Assembly: GCF_002811955.1 (NCBI RefSeq)
Contig: NZ_NPEF01000105.1
Coordinates: 1-13,340 of the forward strand
Source of the DNA: Leptospira ellisii
Lineage (GTDB): Bacteria; Spirochaetota; Leptospiria; Leptospirales; Leptospiraceae
Length of the DNA stretch: 13,340 nucleotides
Direction: 5' to 3'
Part shown: one piece after another, positions 6,704 through 13,340 of the stretch
Numbering within the stretch: position 1 is the first letter of the stretch
Layout of the letters: every line of letters starts with the position of its first letter
Notes under the pieces: generated by a model
Seen by the model: the letters and a program-made list of their open reading frames with translations, nothing else
Told to the model about the DNA's origin: nothing
Database searches by the model: none
Made by a program: the position numbers and the translations under genes

Positions 6704-7717
6704 CTAACTTTTGGAACGGTTTCTGTGTTCCCGAACGAGCTCGGGAAGTTTCGACATCGAGGAATGAATCCTGTGCATCTCCAAAGCCGGTTTCGCGGGA
6801 ATTCCGAAATACGCCACTTTTTCCGTGCTGTCTTCCGTCAGCCCCGACATACCCATGAGGATGGAACCTTTTTTCATCGTGACACCCTCGGCGACGGCGG
6901 CCTGTCCTCCCATGATCACCCCGTCCTCCAAAGTGACCGATCCCGCCAAAACCGTTCCGCCCGCGATGTAAACGTAGTTGCCGACCCGGCAGTTATGTGC
7001 GATATGAACGTGATCGTCGAATTTCGTATAATTTCCCACCGTGGTCGTTTCGATCGTGGCGCGGTCGACGGTGCAACACGCGCCCATTTCCACGTAATCT
7101 CCGATCACCGAAATTCCGATCTGAGGAACCTTATGACGAACCCCGCCCTTATCATAAAAACCGAAACCGTCCGCTCCGATCACCGTGTTCGCATGAATCA
7201 GATTATGTTTTCCTAAAATACAATCGTAACCGATCACGACCCCGGATTTTAGGACGGTGCCTTCTCCGATCTTTGCTCCGCTTTCGATCACTACGTTCGG
7301 AAATATCTGACAGTCGTCTCCGATCTCCGCGTTTTCGGAAATCACCGCGAAGTCCATGATCGCGACGTTCTTACCGATCTTCGCGCTCGGATGAACGCTC
7401 GCCTTGGCGGAGACGGAAGCGGCGACCTTGGGTTTCTTTTCGAAAAGCGAAAGTAGTTCGATGAATTTCAGCCTCGCCCGATCTTCGGGGACGATCAATG
7501 CGGAAGGGAATTCCCCGGCTAACGAAGGAACAGTGAGTGCGAATCGAACCTGTTTCGCCTTAGGGTTGGAAGTGAGATATTTCTTCGCTTCAAAATAATA
7601 AATCCGATCCGGACGAATCTCCGAATGATTTTCGATATCGCCTACGGCCTTGATTTCCAAATCACCGTCGCCCTTGAATTCTAATCCGAGCGTTTGCGCT
7701 AAATCTTTTGCTTTCAT
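6704..7717 (-). CDS. lpxD: LpxD, UDP-3-O-acylglucosamine N-acyltransferase (lipid A biosynthesis)
   Basis: LpxD adds the second hydroxyacyl chain from acyl-ACP to the amino group at position 2 of the UDP-sugar in lipid A synthesis, in the cytoplasm. The 337-residue product matches the family in length. The N-terminal uridine-binding domain opens [20 protein letters not shown] left-handed beta helix of hexapeptide repeats runs from about residue 105 to 290 (IGKNVAI, IGDDCQI, VGNYVYI). IAHNC contains His241, matching the catalytic His239 of E. coli LpxD, and GADGFGF near 181-187 is also conserved. A helical C-terminus ([15 protein letters not shown]) completes the trimer fold. ATG 7717 was chosen over TTG 7726 because family proteins begin MK. 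No ribosome site is clear. The gene stands alone, without fabZ, lpxA or lpxB. Leptospira is known to carry more than one lpxD, so this may be a paralogue. Confidence 0.93.
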   Translation of the reverse strand: MKAKDLAQTLGLEFKGDGDLEIKAVGDIENHSEIRPDRIYYFEAKKYLTSNPKAKQVRFALTVPSLAGEFPSALIVPEDRARLKFIELLSLFEKKPKVAASVSAKASVHPSAKIGKNVAIMDFAVISENAEIGDDCQIFPNVVIESGAKIGEGTVLKSGVVIGYDCILGKHNLIHANTVIGADGFGFYDKGGVRHKVPQIGISVIGDYVEMGACCTVDRATIETTTVGNYTKFDDHVHIAHNCRVGNYVYIAGGTVLAGSVTLEDGVIMGGQAAVAEGVTMKKGSILMGMSGLTEDSTEKVAYFGIPAKPALEMHRIHSSMSKLPELVREHRNRSKS

Positions 7718-7739
7718 GATATTCAAATGTTTCGAATCT

Positions 7740-7771
7740 AAAAAAAGGACTCAACTCGTTTTTTCCTTTTT
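7740..7771 (-). terminator. Possible A/T-rich hairpin upstream of lpxD
   Basis: On the minus strand AAAAAGGA (7771-7764) pairs with TCCTTTTT (7749-7742), loop 14 bases, and the T-run continues to 7740. It could stop leuCD transcripts before lpxD, or attenuate an lpxD leader. Most pairs are A-U, so the evidence is weak. Confidence 0.25.
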
Positions 7772-7813
7772 GCAAAATCCCGAACATCGAATTTCGATTT
7801 ATAAATCACGATT

Positions 7814-7886
7814 GAACGCCGCCCGCCCGTTTCTTTCACTTTACAACTCGATAAATCGTAAACGATTTCAAAAACGGACGGCGTTC
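7814..7886. repeat. Long inverted repeat with a nested hairpin just after leuD
   Basis: GAACGCCG (7814-7821) is an exact inverted copy of CGGCGTTC (7879-7886). Inside it CCGTTT (7827-7832) pairs with AAACGG (7872-7877), with a mismatched stretch between. A perfect hairpin AAATCG-TAAA-CGATTT sits further in at 7853-7868. The right arm lies five bases from the leuD stop codon. The CGGCGTT core also occurs once more at 7900-7906 inside the end of leuD, as a direct repeat. It may fold at the 3' end of the leuCD transcript as a terminator or RNA-stability element. Confidence 0.45.
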
Positions 7887-7891
7887 GTTAC

Positions 7892-8497
7892 TCAAAGAAC
7901 GGCGTTTTCCAAAACGGATTCAAATTCTTGAATTTTAGAATCGTATTTCATAGTCAAATCCACGTCGTCCCATCCTTTTTGAATCCTTCCCAAAGCGGAT
8001 TCGGGCAAAAAGAATTCGTATTTTTTTCCTCCGGCAATGAGAACTAACGCGTCCAGATCCGCTTCGAGTTCGGCGCCTTCGTTCCCTTCGACGAAAGCGA
8101 GAATCTCTTCGACCTCTTCCTGAGACAAACGAACGAGTGCGATTCCGTTCTTGGGACAATTGCCGAAAAAGATATCGGCGAACGAAGGGGCCACTATGAC
8201 GCGGAATCCGAAATCCGCCAAAGCCCAAGGGGCGTGTTCTCTACTGGAACCGCAGCCGAAGTTTTCTCCCGCGACTAAAACGCTGGCTCGGGAATATCTG
8301 GGTCGGTTTAATACGAACTTGGGATCGGGCGTTCGTCCATCTTCGTCCAGATATCTCCAGTTGTGGAAAAGATGCACCCCGAAGCCCGTGCGTTCCACCT
8401 TCTTCATAAATTGTTTGGGTAGGATCTGATCCGTATCTATATCCTTTCGATATAAGGGCGCGGCCGATCCTTTGTGTTTTGTCCAAGAGCGGTTCAT
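7892..8497 (-). CDS. leuD: LeuD, 3-isopropylmalate dehydratase small subunit
   Basis: LeuD is the swivelling small subunit that, with LeuC, converts 2-isopropylmalate to 3-isopropylmalate in leucine synthesis. The 201-residue length is standard for the bacterial form. Diagnostic motifs are [13 protein letters not shown] near the start, [17 protein letters not shown] in the middle (the substrate-contacting loop of the aconitase small domain), and [10 protein letters not shown] after it. The ATG at 8497 has GGAGGT six bases upstream (8504-8509), and its ATGA overlaps the leuC stop, so translation is probably coupled and the subunits made in equal amounts. The frame is open further upstream, but that part only shadows leuC. 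In Leptospira, isoleucine is made through citramalate, and the same isomerase is expected to handle that step, so the pair serves two amino acids. Confidence 0.96.
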   Translation of the reverse strand: MNRSWTKHKGSAAPLYRKDIDTDQILPKQFMKKVERTGFGVHLFHNWRYLDEDGRTPDPKFVLNRPRYSRASVLVAGENFGCGSSREHAPWALADFGFRVIVAPSFADIFFGNCPKNGIALVRLSQEEVEEILAFVEGNEGAELEADLDALVLIAGGKKYEFFLPESALGRIQKGWDDVDLTMKYDSKIQEFESVLENAVL

Positions 8498-9906
8498 ACG
8501 TTTACCTCCGTCAATTCCCGAGCGGTGCCGAAACGACCCAAAATCGCCGCGACCACCGCGGCTTCCGGACTTACCAAATGAGTTCTTCCGCCGCGACCTT
8601 GTCTTCCTTCGAAGTTGCGGTTGGAAGTGGATGCACAACGTTCTCCAGGCAGAAGATAATCGTCGTTCATTCCGAGACACATGGAACAACCCGGCAATCT
8701 CCATTCGAATCCCGCCTCCGAAAGGACCCGGTCCAAACCTTCCGCCTCCGCCTGACGTTTCACCCGGCCGGAACCGGGGACGACGATCGCGTGCACGTTA
8801 GGCGAAACCTTTCTTCCTTTCGCGACCGCGGCCGCCCTGCGTATGTCTTCGATCCTTGCGTTCGTACAGGAACCGATAAAAACCTTGTCGATGCGGACGG
8901 AACTCATGGAAGCTCCCGCCTTTAAGTCCATATATTCCAGCGATCTTCTCGCGGCGGCCCTCGTTTCGGGATCGGAAAACGAATCCGGATCCGGAACCGC
9001 AGAGGAAACCGGTATGACCTGCCCCGGGTTGGTTCCCCAAGTGACCATAGGGGATACCTTCGCAGCGTCCAACACGATCGTCTTATCGTAGACGGCGTCC
9101 CGATCCGACTTTATAGTTTTCCAATATTCAACTTTTCTGTTAAACTCTTCCCCTTTCGGAGCGAAATCCCTGTCTTTCAGATACTCGAACGTCGTATCGT
9201 CGGGAGCGATCAATCCCGCTCTCGCACCGGCTTCGATACAAAGATTACAAAGGGTCATCCTTTCCTCCATGGAAAGGGCCGAAATCGCCTCGCCTGAATA
9301 TTCCACGACGTATCCCTGTCCGCCCTCCGTTCCGATCTGACCGATCAGAAACAAAGCCAGATCTTTTGCGGTAGCGTCTTCGGGGAGTTTTCCCTCCACT
9401 CGGATCAGACAGTTTTTGGATTTTTTAAGACGAACGGTCTGGGTCGCGAGAACGTGTTCTATCTCGCTCGTACCTATGCCGAGGGCGAACGCCCCGAAAG
9501 CTCCGTGAGTGGAAGTATGCGAATCTCCGCATACGATGACGGTTCCGGGTAACGTAAGTCCCATCTCGGGACCGACCACGTGAACGACTCCCTGATCGGG
9601 ATGGTTCATGTCCAACAACTCGAGTCCGAATTCCTCGCAGTTGCGGACCAGCAGCTCCATCTGTTTTTTGGAGACGGGTCCCGCTCCGTCCCAGTCCCGA
9701 TTCCTCGTGGAAACGTTATGATCCATGATTGCCAAAGTTCGATCCTTTCTGCGGACTTTCCTCCCCTTTTCCTTTAAGGCGGCGAACGCCTGAGGAGAAG
9801 TCACTTCGTGAAGCAGATGCCTGTCCACGTAGAGGATGTCCTCTTCTCCGTCTTTCGCGACGATCCTGGATTCCCAAATTTTGTCGAATAAGGTCTTACC
9901 TGCCAT
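8494..9906 (-). CDS. leuC: LeuC, 3-isopropylmalate dehydratase large subunit
   Basis: LeuC carries the 4Fe-4S cluster and most of the active site of isopropylmalate isomerase, an aconitase-family hydro-lyase. The 470-residue product is full length. Visible motifs: [16 protein letters not shown] near the N-terminus, [34 protein letters not shown] with the first cluster Cys, and GCSMCLGMN with the other two Cys ligands. [13 protein letters not shown] near the C-terminus is also characteristic. The start at ATG 9906 ([13 protein letters not shown]) has GGAGG exactly seven bases upstream (9914-9918). The frame runs on to 9954, but that region is promoter. It forms a two-gene operon with leuD (four-base overlap) and diverges from a LysR regulator. 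I see no T-box or leucine-rich leader peptide in the 98-base gap, so control is probably by the LysR protein at the dyad. Confidence 0.97.
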   Translation of the reverse strand: MAGKTLFDKIWESRIVAKDGEEDILYVDRHLLHEVTSPQAFAALKEKGRKVRRKDRTLAIMDHNVSTRNRDWDGAGPVSKKQMELLVRNCEEFGLELLDMNHPDQGVVHVVGPEMGLTLPGTVIVCGDSHTSTHGAFGAFALGIGTSEIEHVLATQTVRLKKSKNCLIRVEGKLPEDATAKDLALFLIGQIGTEGGQGYVVEYSGEAISALSMEERMTLCNLCIEAGARAGLIAPDDTTFEYLKDRDFAPKGEEFNRKVEYWKTIKSDRDAVYDKTIVLDAAKVSPMVTWGTNPGQVIPVSSAVPDPDSFSDPETRAAARRSLEYMDLKAGASMSSVRIDKVFIGSCTNARIEDIRRAAAVAKGRKVSPNVHAIVVPGSGRVKRQAEAEGLDRVLSEAGFEWRLPGCSMCLGMNDDYLLPGERCASTSNRNFEGRQGRGGRTHLVSPEAAVVAAILGRFGTARELTEVNV

Positions 9907-9975
9907 GTTTTTTCCTCCGTTAGAAAAGGTAACAGATCCGGATATATAATGCAAATAAATAGGATTGATATATAT

Positions 9976-9992
9976 TATAACTAAAAGTTATA
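9976..9992. promoter_or_regulatory. Perfect 7-3-7 dyad with T-N11-A LysR box between leuC and its LysR regulator
   Basis: TATAACT (9976-9982) and AGTTATA (9986-9992) are exact inverted copies around AAA. Within it T9978 and A9990 frame a symmetric T-N11-A box, the classic LysR recognition form. The centre lies 78 bases upstream of the leuC start and 20 bases before the LysR start. That placing suits activation of leuC and autorepression of the regulator. The surrounding sequence is very A+T-rich; a loose TATATA (9943-9948) could be the leuC -10, but no convincing -35 is present, as is common for activated promoters. Confidence 0.6.
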
Positions 9993-10004
9993 TGTAAGTT
10001 TAGA

Positions 10005-10895
10005 ATGGAATTTAGACAGATCCGATATTTCTTGGAGATACGGGACGCCGGAACCTTTCAAAAGGCGGCGGCCCGTTTAGGACTCACCCAACCGGCGCTT
10101 TCGAAACAGATTTTTCTGTTGGAAAAGGAATTGGGCGTCACCGTATTCGAACGGGGATCCAGACAAGTTCGCCTAACGTACGAAGGTGAAGTTCTATCCC
10201 AATACGCGGTCAGACTACGGGAACTCTGGGAGGAACTGAAAACCGGACTCAAAGATTCGGGCCGCGAGTTATCCGGAGAGTTTTCGATCTCCGCGGGGGG
10301 AACCGTATCGGCCTGGATCCTACCGGAAATCCTGAAAAAGATAAAAAAGGAACATCCCGATCTTATCCTATCCGTCAGGGAAGGGGATTCGTTGGAAACC
10401 AAGGAATCGATTTTGTTAAGCGAAGTGGATCTGGGAATATTGACCGGCCCCGCGAACGAATCCGGCCTTGTTTCTAGGGAATTTTTATCGGACAAAATCG
10501 TTCCGGTCGCCCCGCAAAATCATCCGATCCTTAGGAAGAAAAAGGTTTCGATTCGGGATTTAAAGGACGAATCGTTCGTATTTTTTCATCCCGCTTCCGC
10601 GATCCGTAAAGCCGTGGAAAAAAGGATACGCTTCTATGGAAAGGAATTCCGACCGAAAATCGGAATGGAATTGAGAAGCGTCGAATCCGTGATCAAAAGT
10701 ATCGAAGCGGGTCTCGGAATCGGATTTTTATCCGAATACAGCCTGACTTCCAAACTGCGGACGATCCCCGTTCCCGAACTTTTCGTGGAACGGAAATTTT
10801 ATCTCTGTCACAAAAGAACGATCCGACCGGGCTTGTCCAAACTTACGGACGAATTGATCCGTTATACGAAAGGCTCTTATTCAAGAACGGGGTAA
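10005..10895 (+). CDS. LysR-family regulator divergent from leuCD
   Basis: The 296-residue protein is a complete LysR-type regulator. The helix-turn-helix occupies about residues 3-60: IRYFLEIRDAGTFQKAAARL, then GLTQPALSKQIFLLEKELG and VFERGSRQVRLTYEG. The effector domain begins at about residue 90, with FSISAGGTVSAWILPEIL and later ESVIKSIEAGLGIGFLSEY, where LysR proteins form the second subdomain. The usual role is a tetramer that bends DNA at a divergent promoter and responds to a pathway metabolite. Position and the dyad 9976-9992 make leuCD the likely target, with isopropylmalate or a related acid as plausible effector, but this is inference and it is not obviously LeuO or IlvY. ATG 10005 is the natural family start (MEFRQIRYF), though only a weak TAAG precedes it. 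It ends 99 bases before a convergent lipoprotein gene; that gap shows no clear terminator. Confidence 0.93.
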   Translation: MEFRQIRYFLEIRDAGTFQKAAARLGLTQPALSKQIFLLEKELGVTVFERGSRQVRLTYEGEVLSQYAVRLRELWEELKTGLKDSGRELSGEFSISAGGTVSAWILPEILKKIKKEHPDLILSVREGDSLETKESILLSEVDLGILTGPANESGLVSREFLSDKIVPVAPQNHPILRKKKVSIRDLKDESFVFFHPASAIRKAVEKRIRFYGKEFRPKIGMELRSVESVIKSIEAGLGIGFLSEYSLTSKLRTIPVPELFVERKFYLCHKRTIRPGLSKLTDELIRYTKGSYSRTG

Positions 10896-10994
10896 CAGCA
10901 ATTATTTCACGCAGGGACAACGAAAGAGACGGTAAATTTTCGCCCACCTTAAGAAAGATGAAACCGAAAGAACGGACTAATCCCAACAAGTGAT

Positions 10995-11741
10995 TCAATC
11001 TACGACACAATTACCGACGGTTAAAAAATTTCGAACATCTGCAAATCGTTCCGGATTTCGGTATAAAGCGATCCCTTGAATACGGGTATTCGGTTCGATT
11101 TCGACGTGTTTTAAGTTTAATTTCTGATTAAAATCAAGAGTTGTTTTGAATATCGCGTCCGAAAAAAAATGTTTTTCTTTATTATATATCGGATGATTCT
11201 CTTTTAACCATCGATCCATGTATTCCATCTCTTTGCATTTCCCTTCCGTACATGCGAACATCGCGTTAATCGTATATGCAGTGACTAGCGAAATCGCGAT
11301 AAAGTTATAGAAGTTTTTTATATTCCCTTTCCAATTCAAACAATGTATTTTTTTCGGATATTGTTCCGGATTCAAAGGGGATACCGTTTTACCGTTCCAG
11401 GAAACATTCAAATTTTGAGTATCGAATATCTGAGTTTGATTCGTCTTGTTTTCGATCTTGATCAAGGCAACGGCATAATTTTGGGAAAGATGAATTAAGG
11501 CCGACCGATCGTTATCGACGACATAGTTCGACAACAGTAAATCCACGAAATCGGAATCCGATTTTAGCAGACGGATCTTTCCCTCGAAGACCGTGTTCGA
11601 AATATCGTAATTTTCTATAATGTCCCAACGGTTCTGCAAAGAGGTGTCTCGGTCGATCACCAAAAGCTGTCGATCGGAATCGGGAGAAACACAATATAAA
11701 TTAAGAACCGCAACGAAAATCGTCGAAAGATATTTTATCAT
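10995..11741 (-). CDS. Predicted lipoprotein of unknown function, A+T-richer than neighbours
   Basis: I do not recognise this family. The 248-residue product starts at ATG 11741 with GAAAGAAGA just ahead; a GTG at 11768 would only add nine residues before the signal. MIKYLSTIFVAVLNLYC looks like a lipoprotein signal ending at Cys17, although Tyr before the Cys is unusual even for the loose spirochaete lipobox. A second hydrophobic stretch at about 143-163 (FYNFIAISLVTAYTINAMFAC) interrupts the polar protein and could be a membrane segment or buried core. Residues 85-125 (SQNYAVALIKIENKTNQTQIF and the following strands) look like beta-strands of an immunoglobulin-like fold, the sort seen in envelope lipoproteins. 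The sequence is visibly richer in A and T than the flanking genes, which may mean later acquisition or weak selection. The metallopeptidase-like lipoprotein gene lies 118 bases upstream on the same strand. Confidence 0.75.
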   Translation of the reverse strand: MIKYLSTIFVAVLNLYCVSPDSDRQLLVIDRDTSLQNRWDIIENYDISNTVFEGKIRLLKSDSDFVDLLLSNYVVDNDRSALIHLSQNYAVALIKIENKTNQTQIFDTQNLNVSWNGKTVSPLNPEQYPKKIHCLNWKGNIKNFYNFIAISLVTAYTINAMFACTEGKCKEMEYMDRWLKENHPIYNKEKHFFSDAIFKTTLDFNQKLNLKHVEIEPNTRIQGIALYRNPERFADVRNFLTVGNCVVD

Positions 11742-11859
11742 TCTTCTTTCGACCGACTCGCTCGTCACGATCGTTTCAAATAGACGTAAAAAACATTATT
11801 CGATTTTTCGTTCGTCCGTAAATACATTCATAAATTCGAATAAACGAAACTACTATCGG

Positions 11860-12681
11860 TCATTCGCAGTGGGTGCCTTTATTGATCCGATTCCAGTACG
11901 TATCGGAGTTCGCATAGGGCCAAAAACGATTCATAAGTTCGATCATCTTTCGACTTTTAACGACCACTATCTGATCCTGAAAACAGATATCGCGGAGAAT
12001 ATTCACTTCCTTTTCCGAGCCCAAAAGTAAGGCCGCGAATTCGGATCGATCCTCTTCCTGAGCCAACGTAGCGTACAAATCCAAAAAGCCGGGAACCGGA
12101 TTGTTTAAGGCGCCCCACGGAGTTCCCGGATCGTCGTATGCCTGAATTCCGCCGCTTCCGTATTTGAAACCGTCCGGATTCAACAGATCCCATTCCGGTA
12201 ACACGGCGCGCATATCGCCGAAGTGCACGAAATCCACATTATGATTTAATTCGTGATGAATCACGTGAACCAGATATTCGTCCGCGCCGCCCCCGCCCTG
12301 GCCGTTGACGGAAAGATACAGAACGTTTTGATACGCGTCGGGAACGGCCGCCCTAAATTGGGAACCGACTTTGATGTTCTTTCCCAAAACGACATGTTCC
12401 GCCTTGCCTTTGATCCAATACCCTCTAGGATATTTGGCGATTTCCCCTTTTAAAAGATTGAGATACGCGGAGATTTCCGCCTCCGATGCGAGTTCGTAGG
12501 TTACCTGGCCGTAACTATCCGGCACGATCCGATCCGAAATAAATTGAACGTCCCGATCGTAATTTTCCGCCCGATCGGGGAATAAAAGCAGCAATGAGGA
12601 AGGATCCGGCGTCACCTTTTTGTGATTGCACCCGACCCAGAAAAAAACGCTCCCGATCAATAAGAGGGTTTTGGAGAACAT
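11860..12681 (-). CDS. Lipoprotein with HELNH zinc-metallopeptidase motif
   Basis: The 273-residue protein starts at ATG 12681, giving a lipoprotein signal (FSKTLLLIGSVFFWVGC) with lipidated Cys18. The frame is open to 12819, but the extra part is not signal-like and covers the divergent promoter. HELNH at 143-147, preceded by another His, is a classic HExxH zinc site. A downstream AQEEDRSEFAALL segment at 207-219 offers Glu209, Glu210 or Glu214 as third ligand, as in gluzincin-type peptidases. GQGGGGADEYLVHVIH before the motif is a likely strand and helix of the active site. The overall pattern resembles putative zinc-binding metallopeptidase lipoproteins of other bacteria, but I cannot name a family with certainty. 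It should sit on the periplasmic or outer face of a membrane. A TATACT lies just ten bases before the ATG, which hints at a very short or absent leader. Confidence 0.8.
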   Translation of the reverse strand: MFSKTLLLIGSVFFWVGCNHKKVTPDPSSLLLLFPDRAENYDRDVQFISDRIVPDSYGQVTYELASEAEISAYLNLLKGEIAKYPRGYWIKGKAEHVVLGKNIKVGSQFRAAVPDAYQNVLYLSVNGQGGGGADEYLVHVIHHELNHNVDFVHFGDMRAVLPEWDLLNPDGFKYGSGGIQAYDDPGTPWGALNNPVPGFLDLYATLAQEEDRSEFAALLLGSEKEVNILRDICFQDQIVVVKSRKMIELMNRFWPYANSDTYWNRINKGTHCE

Positions 12682-12817
12682 CCTATTAGTATATAAGGTC
12701 CTGAATCCGCATTCTTTGCATTTTATATTTCGCTTTAAGCCAAAAACCGGCGGAAATCTTGGAAAAAAATTCTTGCTACCGTTTGTCGGAACGAAAAATA
12801 AAGTTTCCCGGAAAACC

Positions 12818-13340
12818 ATGAAATGGATCTGTCACCACTGCGGATATAAAAATCCGCCCGAATTGCCGAACTGCGCCCAATGCGGAAACGCCAAAGGGGA
12901 AAACGCGCGAACCGCCGCTCCCGGCGGAATATTTCAGAAAATTCTAAAGTTAGGCACCTTCGGCTGGGTTTTGATCTTTCTCGCCGGTTTAGCGACCGTG
13001 ATACTAACTCCTATCCTGTTCATCATAGCGATCTCCCATTTGGAAGGATTCGCCAGCATATTATTATTGTTAGGCGGTTTTTGGGGGGCCAAGTCCGCGG
13101 TGAATTCCGGATTCGGACCTCCGGCAAAGGCGGTATTCATCGTCTTTTTTTCGGTCATGGGTCTTGCGATCGATCAACCCGGAAATTATCTATACAACTA
13201 TCCGATCCGGTTTCTTTGTCCTAGCGGAACCTCCTTGACGAGATCCGTGGACGTAACTCACCCGCTTCCCGGACGGACGGATATGACGCAGTCTTTTTCC
13301 TGCGTGAACGCGCAAAACGCGGAAGCCGAACGGATTTCGC
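12818..13340 (+). CDS. Membrane protein with N-terminal RanBP2-type zinc finger, 3' end cut by window edge
   Basis: About 174 codons are visible, open to the right edge. The N-terminus has the pattern W3-x-C5-x2-C8-x3-N12-x6-C19-x2-C22, exactly the spacing of RanBP2-type zinc fingers, which in other proteins bind RNA or ubiquitin; in bacteria the role is not established. A short linker leads to three hydrophobic segments at about 46-72, 76-90 and 103-118. A polar region with Cys133 and Cys161 then continues past the window, possibly outside the membrane with a disulfide. I do not recognise the full-length family. ATG 12818 is preceded by GGA five bases upstream. It diverges from the HELNH lipoprotein gene over a 136-base gap, so the two could share regulation. 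I could find no strong promoter for it; TTGCTA at 12774-12779 is at best a weak -35. Confidence 0.72.
   Translation, partial: MKWICHHCGYKNPPELPNCAQCGNAKGENARTAAPGGIFQKILKLGTFGWVLIFLAGLATVILTPILFIIAISHLEGFASILLLLGGFWGAKSAVNSGFGPPAKAVFIVFFSVMGLAIDQPGNYLYNYPIRFLCPSGTSLTRSVDVTHPLPGRTDMTQSFSCVNAQNAEAERIS

Noticed and set aside
8498..8704. N-terminal extension of leuD to 8704
   Set aside because: It overlaps the conserved end of leuC, and LeuD proteins begin at the ATG with GGAGGT at 8504-8509.
9907..10004. T-box or leucine leader peptide ahead of leuC
   Set aside because: The gap is only 98 bases, has no T-box consensus and no short frame rich in Leu codons with a terminator.
10896..10994. Possible terminator between the leu-linked LysR gene and the convergent lipoprotein
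   Set aside because: Only a five-base CGAAA/TTTCG pairing with a weak T-run was seen, too little to call.
12682..12819. Extension of the HELNH protein with a CKECGF pair of cysteines
   Set aside because: The extension would precede a lipoprotein signal, which must be N-terminal. It covers the divergent promoter region.

Overview
The window looks like an ordinary chromosomal stretch of a spirochaete, most likely Leptospira. This is inferred from the whole set of genes rather than from any one marker: a stand-alone lpxD, a leuCD pair with a divergent LysR regulator, lipoproteins with loose spirochaete-type lipoboxes, probable use of TTG starts, and protein sequences of a familiar leptospiral style. 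I see no rRNA, tRNA, insertion sequence, phage gene, integrase, toxin-antitoxin pair or CRISPR array. No gap between genes reaches 300 bases.

Layout, left to right. Positions 1-3611 hold four genes on the minus strand, read from right to left: a zinc-free quinone-oxidoreductase-like MDR protein, an exported glutathione peroxidase-like protein, an exported ChaN/Tiki-type haem-binding-like protein, and the N-terminal 309 residues of a membrane protein that looks like a class A penicillin-binding protein with a zinc ribbon in front. The last of these is cut by the left edge. A LysR regulator (3698-4588, plus) diverges from the MDR gene across a short promoter region with a clear dyad. It converges with an unrecognised helical protein (4593-5240, minus), which in turn diverges from a 73-residue winged-helix-like protein (5424-5645, plus). 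A bidirectional terminator (5663-5728) separates that gene from an EamA/DMT transporter (5740-6651, minus) and lpxD (6704-7717, minus).

The best-defined pathway unit is leuC-leuD (9906-7892, minus). Its two genes overlap by four bases, and a second LysR regulator (10005-10895, plus) diverges from it. The shared 98-base gap carries a perfect 7-3-7 dyad containing a T-N11-A LysR box. LeuCD makes 3-isopropylmalate for leucine. In Leptospira the same enzyme is also expected to serve the citramalate route to isoleucine.

The right end (10995-13340) holds less familiar, envelope-related genes: an A+T-richer predicted lipoprotein of unknown function, a lipoprotein with a HELNH zinc-peptidase motif, and a divergent multi-pass membrane protein that starts with a RanBP2-type zinc finger and is cut by the right edge.

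Nothing here amounts to a clearly new multi-gene system. The observations most worth a second look are the zinc-ribbon PBP-like protein, the HELNH lipoprotein facing a zinc-finger membrane protein, and the two dyad-bearing LysR control regions.
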